Positions 1-5,832 of a stretch of 10,580 nt of DNA are shown one piece after another (the first letter of the stretch is position 1; the number at the start of each line of letters is the position of its first letter). The stretch comes from Porticoccaceae bacterium (GTDB lineage Bacteria; Pseudomonadota; Gammaproteobacteria; Pseudomonadales; Porticoccaceae), in NCBI GenBank assembly GCA_017858295.1, contig JAFMBU010000048.1, forward strand, positions 1 through 10,580, written 5' to 3'. The notes under the pieces are model-generated. The model saw nothing but the letters and a program-made list of their open reading frames with translations. It was not told the origin of the DNA and made no database searches. The translations under genes were made by a program, and so were the position numbers.

Positions 1-160
1 ACCCTGCAACACGGGCACCAGCATAGATGGGCCTCATATAAGGCTTTAATAAGCCAATGCGACCCTGAGATTCGTGAACTGTGGCCACACCCATCTCACC
101 CAGGCCTTCAACTATTGTTTGGTCTGCGCGCGCAATATTGCGCACTGCTAAGGTTTTCAT
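1..160 (-). CDS. ligK: 4-carboxy-4-hydroxy-2-oxoadipate aldolase / oxaloacetate decarboxylase, N-terminal part (cut by window edge)
   Basis: The minus strand encodes the first 53 residues of a protein starting MKTLAVRNIARAD, open to the left edge of the window. The segment around residues 25-53 (VATVHESQGR, then LLKPYMRPIYAGAR) is the characteristic N-terminus of the LigK/GalC/ProA class II aldolases, a RraA-like fold. The family makes the last step of the protocatechuate 4,5-cleavage and gallate pathways: metal-dependent splitting of 4-carboxy-4-hydroxy-2-oxoadipate to pyruvate plus oxaloacetate, with a side activity as oxaloacetate decarboxylase. It acts in the cytoplasm. The ATG at 158-160 is preceded by AAGGAG with an 8-nt spacer, so the start is secure. 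It lies 43 bp downstream of the tautomerase gene on the same strand, so co-transcription is likely. The catalytic and metal-binding residues lie outside the window. The family call is firm; the gene name rests on pathway context. Confidence 0.9.
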   Translation of the reverse strand, partial: MKTLAVRNIARADQTIVEGLGEMGVATVHESQGRIGLLKPYMRPIYAGARVAG

Positions 161-203
161 CTGCTCTGCTCCTTTATCAACCTTAATCGGGTTGGTTTCT
201 CAT

Positions 204-1289
204 TTATTCAGTGATAAAAATATGTTCCGGCACATAGAGTTCACCGCGACTTAACAGACGGGCGGTGCGCAGTAATCCAGCCTTTAAAACTTGAGGCGGA
301 TCAGCCTGTTCATCAACATGCAGGTTGATCGAAAACTCACCGGAAGGATGCTCTACTGAGAGAGTCTTGCTGGCACCAGCTGGCACAGTGGCAATTCCCT
401 CTGCGACAGTACCGGGAATAATCGCAGCGGTTGCGGCCGACACCGCGCCCAATACCCCAATCGCGGAATGACATTTATAGGGAATAAAGGTGCGCGTATG
501 ACAGATACCGTCTTTGAGGGGCGGGGAAATCATGCACATCTTGGGGACTGCCGCACCCTCCACATCACCCAGATTCATTTTCGGGCCTATCTGCAGGCGT
601 ATAGATTGGAGCTTGCTGTTTAGGGCTTCATTGGCATTTAACTCGGCGGGCGACTCATAGCCACTTATCCCCATATCCTCAGCGCGCAGCACCACTACTG
701 GCATACCATTATCAATGCAGCTTATCTCTATACCATCGACAATATCGATACGGCTGCCTGTGGGTAGCAAACTGCCGCATGCCGATCCGGCAATATTAAG
801 ATAGTTACAGGCAATGGGTGCGGCGCTGCCAGGCACACCATCAATACAAGCATCACCCTGATACTCAACCTTGCCATTGGGCGTTCGCACCACCAGTTCA
901 CACTGGCTGCCGCTATTAAGCATATTGATGCGCACAGTCGTGCTATCACCAGTAGGCTCAATCAGGCCAGCCTCAATAGCAAAGGGGGCAACCCCAGCCA
1001 AAATATTACCGCAGTTAGGCGTGGTATCGACTCGATCACCACCGACCACAACCTGAGCAAAAAGATAATCTATATCCGCATCTGGAGAATCAGACAGCCC
1101 GACAATTGCCACCTTGCTGGTCAATGGATCTGCACCACCCAGCCCATCTATTTGAGACTTATCCGCGCCCATTGCCGCAATTAAGACTTTATTTCGTAGC
1201 AGCGGGTTAGCGGGCAAATCGCTAGCACAAAAATACAGGCCTTTTGAACTGCCGCCCCTAAGTTGCATATAAGGAATAGCGCGCTGCAT
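204..1289 (-). CDS. galD: 4-oxalomesaconate tautomerase/isomerase, PrpF family (GalD/LigU)
   Basis: This 361-residue PrpF-family protein (diaminopimelate-epimerase-like double fold) converts 4-oxalomesaconate into its tautomer for hydration in the protocatechuate 4,5 and gallate pathways. Diagnostic blocks are RGGSSKG at residues 11-17, GGADPLTSKVAIV at 51-63, DIDYLFAQVVV at 72-82 and NCGNILAGVAPFAIE at 92-106. From memory, SYK-6 LigU uses Lys66 and Cys100; here Lys59 (TSK) and Cys93 (NCG) occupy the same relative positions, both shifted by 7, so the active site looks intact. I chose the ATG at 1287-1289 because AGGTGG lies 5 nt upstream and because it places the protein start as in known GalD. 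A GTG nine bases earlier (end 1298) would add three residues but has no clear ribosome site. The enzyme is cytoplasmic. It sits between a DUF2218 gene (48-nt gap) and ligK (43-nt gap) on the same strand, probably one operon. Known homologues are named galD in Pseudomonas and ligU in sphingomonads. Confidence 0.93.
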   Translation of the reverse strand: MQRAIPYMQLRGGSSKGLYFCASDLPANPLLRNKVLIAAMGADKSQIDGLGGADPLTSKVAIVGLSDSPDADIDYLFAQVVVGGDRVDTTPNCGNILAGVAPFAIEAGLIEPTGDSTTVRINMLNSGSQCELVVRTPNGKVEYQGDACIDGVPGSAAPIACNYLNIAGSACGSLLPTGSRIDIVDGIEISCIDNGMPVVVLRAEDMGISGYESPAELNANEALNSKLQSIRLQIGPKMNLGDVEGAAVPKMCMISPPLKDGICHTRTFIPYKCHSAIGVLGAVSAATAAIIPGTVAEGIATVPAGASKTLSVEHPSGEFSINLHVDEQADPPQVLKAGLLRTARLLSRGELYVPEHIFITE

Positions 1290-1338
1290 CAGGGCCACCT
1301 ATTCTGACTTTGCAGCGAAAGTTGCTCTGCGCCGGAAT

Positions 1339-1623
1339 TCATTGGCGCTCCCAGACTAATGAAATCTCATCGCGAAATGCAAAACGTTCCATATGCCCAG
1401 CTACCACGTTTTGCATTTTTTGTAATGCCTCTTCAGTCTTGGCCTCTACAGTAAACGTCAGTACATTTTCAGACGACTGCAAGCGGCAATCGCCAAAGGG
1501 GAAATCTACGTGGCCATGGCTATCATCAAATTTAGTGGCTAACTTATGAGCGAAGTGACGGCAGAATTTTTTTAGATAGGCAACAGCCTTTAGGGTTTCA
1601 AAGCTTGACTGAGCGATCAGCAT
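1339..1623 (-). CDS. DUF2218 family small protein
   Basis: A 94-residue soluble protein of unknown function. It shows the conserved pattern of DUF2218: YLKKFCRHFAHK at residues 16-27, a central HVDFPFGDCRL at 38-48 (the aromatic-FPFG-C signature), and a C-terminal VVAGHMERFAFRDEISLVW at 73-91. No signal peptide or membrane segment is seen. I start it at the ATG at 1621-1623, which has AAGGA 6 nt upstream and gives the usual family length (about 95 residues). The reading frame stays open to an ATG at 1687-1689, adding 22 residues, but that start has no Shine-Dalgarno and the extension does not look like the family. Homologues are often found near siderophore-interacting proteins (established knowledge, not visible here). 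Here it is the first gene of the galD-ligK unit, directly downstream of the control region shared with the LysR gene. Its role in aromatic catabolism is unknown. Confidence 0.8.
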   Translation of the reverse strand: MLIAQSSFETLKAVAYLKKFCRHFAHKLATKFDDSHGHVDFPFGDCRLQSSENVLTFTVEAKTEEALQKMQNVVAGHMERFAFRDEISLVWERQ

Positions 1624-1718
1624 ACAGAGTCCTTGGTCATGACTAATTTCTGATAAATTACTCGTCAGAGAATAACCGTCAGATTGCATAACTGACTAAC
1701 AATAAAGTCTTGAAAAAC

Positions 1719-1752
1719 TATGAGAATTATTAAATATTAATTTTTTCTCATA
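1719..1752. repeat. Perfect spaced inverted repeat, candidate regulator operator
   Basis: TATGAGAA (1719-1726) and TTCTCATA (1745-1752) are exact reverse complements, 8-bp arms separated by an 18-bp A/T-only spacer; arm centres are 26 bp apart, about two and a half helical turns. The heptamer TTCTCAT recurs at 1863-1869 in the same region and at 4227-4233 in the ligC/hydrolase spacer. Such spacing fits a dimeric or tetrameric DNA-binding protein better than an RNA hairpin, because the spacer is long and the arms are short. Chance occurrence in AT-rich DNA cannot be excluded. Confidence 0.5.
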
Positions 1753-1757
1753 TAAAT

Positions 1758-1792
1758 TAGATTAATCTATATAGTATTAACCCCCTATATAG
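1758..1792. repeat. Palindrome cluster: TAGATTAATCTA plus two CTATATAG copies
   Basis: TAGATTAATCTA (1758-1769) is a perfect 12-bp palindrome. It overlaps a palindromic CTATATAG (1767-1774), which is repeated exactly at 1785-1792, 18 bp further on. These sites lie between the spaced inverted repeat at 1719-1752 and the LysR gene. They may be further operator half-sites or parts of promoters. The low sequence complexity makes chance a real alternative. Confidence 0.35.
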
Positions 1793-1906
1793 ACTGTTTT
1801 TGTTGGTATTTAGCAAAAAAATGATAAAAGATGTAAGATATAAGAAAATTTTTAATAAACTTTTCTCATGTATATTTATTATCCTGCCGGAGTCCCTTAA
1901 AGAATT

Positions 1907-3154
1907 ATGAATGTCGACCAATTAAAAATTCCGGAACTGAGCCTAAGATATCTTAAGGCGGCTAAATGTGTTGCTGAATTGCGCAGCGTAACAAGGGCTG
2001 GGGAGCAACTGAATCGGTCGCAAACTGCAATATCCAAGGCCATTATCGAACTTGAAAGCCAGCTTAACGTACCACTTTTTGACCGCACGACTTCCGGCGT
2101 TTCTACCACTGTATACGGTGAGGCACTGAGTCACCGCGTCACTATGGCAATGGCGGAGTTCGAGTCGGCTGCCAACATTTACGACCAATTCAAAAAATCG
2201 AGGAGGGATTTTCATAACAACCCGCTGTTCTCTATGGAAATTAGCTATAAACGACTGGCAGCGCTTATCGCCCTTTATGAAACCTGTGACTACAAAGGCG
2301 CTGCCCATATGCTCGGCATCACCAGTGCGGCAGTCTATAACTCAATTCGTGAACTGGAGAATCTTCTGGACCTGGCACTTTTTGGCAAGGATCCCTCTGG
2401 AGTTAATCCGACGCCCTATTGCAAAATTCTTGTGCGCCATACCAAACTGGCGTTTTCACAGATTCGCCACGCAGTGAACGATATTGCCAGCTTAAATGGC
2501 GTAACCTGCGGCAAGGTCACTGTTGGCACCATGCCCTACTCCAGAACCATTCTGACACCCCGTGCAATCAATCAACTTCTAGAAGACCACCCGCAGCTGG
2601 ATATCTCTACAATTGAGGGCCCCTATAATTCTCTACTATCCGGTCTGCGCAGTGGCGAAATTGATATGCTGATTGGCGCCATCAGGCCACAGGAAGCTGC
2701 ACCCCACCTGAAAACTGAACGACTATTTGACGATAAACTAGCAATTTTGGCTCGCAGCGATCACCCACTGGCCAAGAAAAAAATCCTCGCGCCGAAAATA
2801 CTGGAAGAGCTGCAATCTGTGCTGCCACCCACCGGCACCCCAACAAGATTATTGTATGACCAGTTTTGCATCCAGCATGGAATTAACGCGCCAGCACATT
2901 GCATTGAGACAAGTTCTGCATCTATGGTGCGCGGGCTTTTACTGGAAAGTGATCGAGTAGCTCTGCTCTCTGAGCACCAAATTTACTATGATAAAAAACT
3001 GGGTGCACTGACTGCCCTGGCCATTGATATGCAAAGCACCTACCGGCCTATTGGTATAACTATGCTGTCGCATATTCGCCCCTCTCCTGCAGCAGGATTG
3101 TTTCTGGACAAGATTCGCTCAGTGGCCGGGCATCTTAGTCTAGGTATTACTTGA
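1907..3154 (+). CDS. LysR-type transcriptional regulator with two N-terminal HTH segments
   Basis: This 415-residue protein is about 100 residues longer than a standard LysR regulator (near 300). The extra length is a second helix-turn-helix. The first spans residues 11-70 (SVTRAGEQLNRSQTAISKAI, then LFDRTTSGV). The second spans about 112-171 (YKGAAHMLGITSAAVYNSI, then LFGKDPSGVNPTPYC). Both keep the order of the LysR HTH: alanine-rich helix, recognition helix, I-ELE-type helix, L-F wing. The effector-binding domain follows at about 200-410, with GKVTVGTMPYSRT, LRSGEIDMLIGAI and a late VRGLLLESDRVALLSEHQI segment. It probably senses a ring-cleavage pathway intermediate and controls the divergent DUF2218-galD-ligK unit, and perhaps ligC and ligAB. 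The ATG at 1907 is the only reasonable start, though its ribosome site is weak. The stop lies 9 bp from the convergent ligC stop. The family is certain; the effector is unknown. Confidence 0.9.
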   Translation: MNVDQLKIPELSLRYLKAAKCVAELRSVTRAGEQLNRSQTAISKAIIELESQLNVPLFDRTTSGVSTTVYGEALSHRVTMAMAEFESAANIYDQFKKSRRDFHNNPLFSMEISYKRLAALIALYETCDYKGAAHMLGITSAAVYNSIRELENLLDLALFGKDPSGVNPTPYCKILVRHTKLAFSQIRHAVNDIASLNGVTCGKVTVGTMPYSRTILTPRAINQLLEDHPQLDISTIEGPYNSLLSGLRSGEIDMLIGAIRPQEAAPHLKTERLFDDKLAILARSDHPLAKKKILAPKILEELQSVLPPTGTPTRLLYDQFCIQHGINAPAHCIETSSASMVRGLLLESDRVALLSEHQIYYDKKLGALTALAIDMQSTYRPIGITMLSHIRPSPAAGLFLDKIRSVAGHLSLGIT

Positions 3155-3163
3155 CCAACTACA

Positions 3164-4114
3164 TTAGGCCTGTGAAATCATGCTCTGCTCTAGCCTATCC
3201 AATGTTTTCATGGCCTCAAGGCACTGCTGAACGCTTGAATTAGGCTCCCTATCCTGGGCAATCGCCGCAAAGAATTCCCGATCGGCCAGTTCCACACCAT
3301 CCATCGCCACGTCAATCTGAGACAGGTCAATGGGATTGTCATTACCATCAAAAAGATCATCATATCTTGCTATATAAGTCCCATTGTCACAGATATACCG
3401 AAAGTAGGTGCCCAGGGGACCGTTATTATTAAACGATAGAGAGAGTGTACAGATAGCGCCTGTAGACGCTTTCATGCCAATACACATATCCATGGCTATG
3501 CCCATGTCGGGATGCCTGGGGCCCTGCATGGCGAATGCCTGAGTCGCTGGCCCGCCGGTCTGATACTGGAACAGATCAACTGTATGGCAGGCGTGATGCC
3601 ACAATAAATGATCAGTCCAGCTGCGAGGCTGGCCCAGAGCGTTAATATTTTCACGACGGAAAAAATAGGTTTGTACATCCAACTGCTGTAGCTGTAACTC
3701 ACCCGACTTTATTTTGTTATGGATCCATTGGTGTGAAGGATTAAAGCGCCGCACATGGTCCACCATAGCCACCAGACCAGTCTCCTGCTGCACCTCAACT
3801 ATTTTCTGGGCGTCAGTAAGATTGTCGGCCATGGGAATTTCGATCAGTACATGCTTACCAGAGCGCATTACCTGAATAGCCTGCGCGGCATGCAGCCCCG
3901 TGGGTGTAGCCAAAATCGCGGCATCGACTCCATTTTGCTTTAGGGCCTCAGCTAGATCCGTGGTGTAGAAGGGTATGCCCCGCGCATTGGCAACTGCCTC
4001 GGTCGTCTCAGCGACACCACCACAGATTACTGACACCTCAACATCCTCAATGCGGGCAATGGCATCTATATGTTTATGGGCGAATGCACCTTCCCCGACT
4101 AAGCAAATCTTCAT
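3164..4114 (-). CDS. ligC: 4-carboxy-2-hydroxymuconate-6-semialdehyde dehydrogenase (LigC), Gfo/Idh/MocA family
   Basis: This 316-residue NADP-dependent oxidoreductase oxidises the cyclic hemiacetal of 4-carboxy-2-hydroxymuconate-6-semialdehyde, the LigAB product, to 2-pyrone-4,6-dicarboxylate. The N-terminal Rossmann fold shows GEGAFAHKH at residues 7-15, ATPTGLHAAQAI at 69-80 and the EIP segment at 92-94, which replaces the usual EKP of the superfamily as in known LigC. The C-terminal domain has RRFNPSHQWIHNKI (122-135), DVQTYFFRRENINA (146-159), SWTDHLLWHHACHTVDLF (165-182) and ICTLSLSFNNNGPLGTYFRY (221-240), all close to Sphingobium LigC as I recall it. I start at the ATG at 4112-4114, which has GGGAGA about 6 nt upstream; an in-frame upstream start (end 4150) would add 12 residues with no support. 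It is transcribed away from the hydrolase gene and toward the LysR gene, alone on its strand. Confidence 0.95.
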   Translation of the reverse strand: MKICLVGEGAFAHKHIDAIARIEDVEVSVICGGVAETTEAVANARGIPFYTTDLAEALKQNGVDAAILATPTGLHAAQAIQVMRSGKHVLIEIPMADNLTDAQKIVEVQQETGLVAMVDHVRRFNPSHQWIHNKIKSGELQLQQLDVQTYFFRRENINALGQPRSWTDHLLWHHACHTVDLFQYQTGGPATQAFAMQGPRHPDMGIAMDMCIGMKASTGAICTLSLSFNNNGPLGTYFRYICDNGTYIARYDDLFDGNDNPIDLSQIDVAMDGVELADREFFAAIAQDREPNSSVQQCLEAMKTLDRLEQSMISQA

Positions 4115-4309
4115 TATTCTCTCCCAAAACGCGCAGTTGCAGATTCGCACTGTGCCTTTAATACTTTATTTACAGGCAGGTTAAACATCCATCAATTATG
4201 TATCGATTTCATCGCTATTCGTGCTCTTCTCATGGCAGCAAATAGACCTTTAATGACATGGTTATCGAGCCTTGTAATGTCTACTCATCGAATTCAAAAG
4301 GGAAACCCT
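4115..4309. promoter_or_regulatory. Divergent spacer between ligC and the dienelactone-hydrolase-family gene
   Basis: The 195-bp gap must hold promoters for both genes. TTCTCATG at 4227-4234 matches the heptamer repeated in the LysR control region (1745-1751, 1863-1869), which suggests the same regulator may bind here. A small inverted repeat CGAT-TTC-ATCG lies at 4204-4214. For the plus-strand gene, ATGACA (4253-4258) and TAATGT (4275-4280), 16 bp apart, are a weak -35/-10 candidate. For ligC, TTGATG followed 17 bp later by TAAATA on the minus strand is an equally weak one. Ribosome sites are AAAGGGA before the ATG at 4310 and GGGAGA before the ligC ATG. Confidence 0.45.
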
Positions 4310-4975
4310 ATGGCACATTCCAGCACATCAAATATCTGTGCCGAAGATGGCTACAATTTTTCGACCTATATGGCCGCGCCGACAATATCTCCAATCGGTG
4401 GTTTAATTTTGATCCATGAGATATTTGGCATCACTGCACAGATGCGGAATCTGGCAGACCAGTTTGCTAATGCCGGTTATAAAACAATTGTGCCCGCACT
4501 GTTCGATCGCATTGAGCGCGATGCCTGCCTTGGCTACGATGAAATCGATCGTGGCAGAAAACTGGCTGGCGCCTGCAGGCAGGAGCATCTGTTATTGGAC
4601 CTTAAAGCTGCCATGCAGACATTGGCTACTCGCCAAGTTGCGGTGGTCGGCTATTGTTGGGGAGGCGGGATTGCTTATTTAGCTGCCTGTAATCTACCCA
4701 TTAATAACGGCGCAGCTTTTTATGGCACGCGACTGCCGAGTTATTTGCATCAGCAAGCAAATTGTCCTTTTCAATTCCATTTTGGCGGCAAGGACAGCGC
4801 CATAGGCCCAGAGGTTGTAGAGCAGGTACGCACCGCCAATCCTAGCAGTGATGTTTTTATCTATCAGCAGGCCGGCCATGGTTTTGCCAATCAGGCTCGG
4901 GCCAGTTTTGATGCTGCCAGTACCATATTGGCAGAACAGAGGCTTCTAGCGTTTCTGAGCTTGCGGACTGCTTAG
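4310..4975 (+). CDS. Dienelactone hydrolase family protein (alpha/beta hydrolase)
   Basis: This 221-residue cytoplasmic hydrolase has the length and motifs of dienelactone hydrolase. HEIFG at residues 36-40 carries the conserved Glu37 that contacts the nucleophile. GYCWGGG at 114-120 holds the nucleophile Cys116. GGKD at 159-162 gives Asp162 and AGHGF at 188-192 gives His190, completing a Cys-Asp-His triad. I start at the ATG at 4310, with AAAGGGA 6 nt upstream; an ATG at 4232 would add 26 unsupported residues and begins inside a candidate operator. It is divergent from ligC and convergent with the GST gene, the stops being 31 bp apart. The family hydrolyses enol lactones and some esters. The substrate here is unknown: candidates are the lactone PDC (no ligI is in the window) or the methyl ester that arises when 3-O-methylgallate is cleaved. 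The family call is strong; the substrate is inference. Confidence 0.88.
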   Translation: MAHSSTSNICAEDGYNFSTYMAAPTISPIGGLILIHEIFGITAQMRNLADQFANAGYKTIVPALFDRIERDACLGYDEIDRGRKLAGACRQEHLLLDLKAAMQTLATRQVAVVGYCWGGGIAYLAACNLPINNGAAFYGTRLPSYLHQQANCPFQFHFGGKDSAIGPEVVEQVRTANPSSDVFIYQQAGHGFANQARASFDAASTILAEQRLLAFLSLRTA

Positions 4976-5006
4976 GCATGGTTAACTGCATGACATTGAT
5001 GTACTG

Positions 5007-5801
5007 CTAATCCAACATAGCGGATATATTTGGCCAGGCCTCTGCGCCCGCCCTATCCATAAGCTCCAGATACTTGGGATTAAACCAACCAGCTAATCCT
5101 TGCTGGTATCCCTCAGTTCTCTTAAGACGTTCATACCAGTCTTTAAAGTGCGGTTTGTGATGCCACATAGCCGAAAGATGTAAATGCTCCAGGCGTGTAG
5201 CGTAGGGCGCAAATGCAATATCCGCTAAACTCATGCTGTCACTGCCGATCCACTTATGCCCCGCTAATTCTGCATCCAGTTCTTCAATTAATTTAGCAAA
5301 TTCATTGACCGCTCGATCAAAACGGGGCGACCCCATACCATCAGTCATCACTTGACGCTGCACATCGCGCATGTAGGCATCAGGGATTGCATTGAGATGC
5401 TTCTCAACCAAATTTATATCACCTTTGCAGGCGTCCAGTAGCTGAATTCTATAGGCTATTCCAAAACTGAGTGCCGCCAGTTCAAGATGCAGACCATCAT
5501 CCAGTTTTTTCATCCACCAACGGACTTTGGCTCGCTTGAGAGGCGTTTCAGGCATCAATGATGGTTCGGGAAATGCTTCATCGAGATAGTCGACAATAAT
5601 ATTGGATTCCACAAGAATATTGCCATCATGCTCCAAGGCAGGAACCAACCCTTTGGGATTAATTTTTAAATACTCCGGCCGCTGCTGGTCACCCTGTCGC
5701 AAATTCAGCTCTTCGCTTTGCCATTCAAGTTGTTTAACCGCCAGCACAAAACGCACCTTCTGTGCGCAAGCCGACATATCATTGTGATAGAGCGTTAACA
5801 T
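5007..5801 (-). CDS. Glutathione S-transferase, LigF/beta-etherase-like subgroup
   Basis: This 264-residue protein has an N-terminal thioredoxin-like domain (about 1-80) and an all-helical C-terminal domain. Ser10 in HNDMSACAQKVR is the likely glutathione-activating residue. INPKGLVPAL (47-56) carries the cis-proline Pro54, and VES (64-66) is the site that binds the gamma-glutamyl group. SLADIAFAPY (191-200) contains the N-capping Asp194. The long central region, with RWWMKKLDDGLHLELAALSF at 94-113 and a SPRFDRAV segment at 158-165, resembles the subgroup of the Sphingobium beta-etherase LigF more than ordinary detoxifying GSTs. It lies 31 bp downstream of the DHA2 transporter gene in the ligAB strand run, so it is probably the last gene of that operon. 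Possible roles are cis-trans isomerisation of a ring-cleavage product (DesD-like) or ether cleavage of lignin dimers. The ribosome site is weak (CGAGA). Confidence 0.88.
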   Translation of the reverse strand: MLTLYHNDMSACAQKVRFVLAVKQLEWQSEELNLRQGDQQRPEYLKINPKGLVPALEHDGNILVESNIIVDYLDEAFPEPSLMPETPLKRAKVRWWMKKLDDGLHLELAALSFGIAYRIQLLDACKGDINLVEKHLNAIPDAYMRDVQRQVMTDGMGSPRFDRAVNEFAKLIEELDAELAGHKWIGSDSMSLADIAFAPYATRLEHLHLSAMWHHKPHFKDWYERLKRTEGYQQGLAGWFNPKYLELMDRAGAEAWPNISAMLD

Positions 5802-5832
5802 AATTATCTCGGTATAGAATGTATTTTACAAT

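Larger units (their letters stand above)
1624..1906. promoter_or_regulatory. AT-rich divergent promoter/operator region between DUF2218-galD-ligK and the LysR gene
   Basis: This gap separates genes transcribed away from each other, the usual place for a LysR-type regulator to control both itself and its target operon. From about 1690 to 1880 it is far richer in A/T than the flanking genes. It holds an inverted repeat (1719-1752), a 12-bp palindrome (1758-1769) and two copies of CTATATAG (1767-1774, 1785-1792). Another TTTTCTCAT copy at 1861-1869 lies just before the LysR gene. A possible -10 for the plus strand is TATTAT at 1877-1882, without a good -35, as is common for activator-dependent promoters. 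A CGGAG at 1888-1892 lies 14 nt before the LysR ATG, a poor ribosome site. The exact promoters cannot be fixed by eye. Confidence 0.6.

Noticed and set aside
1907..2308. Minus-strand open frames across the 5' half of the LysR gene
   Set aside because: They overlap well-conserved HTH coding sequence and have no recognisable domain.
3155..3163. Terminator between the LysR gene and ligC
   Set aside because: The stops are 9 bp apart and no hairpin is visible.
4232..4309. N-terminal extension of the dienelactone-hydrolase-family gene
   Set aside because: No ribosome site, 26 residues unlike the family, and the ATG at 4310 has a good Shine-Dalgarno.
4976..5006. Possible terminator between the convergent hydrolase and GST genes
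   Set aside because: Only a 4-bp CATG repeat and a GTTAAC palindrome are present, with no GC-rich stem and no T run.
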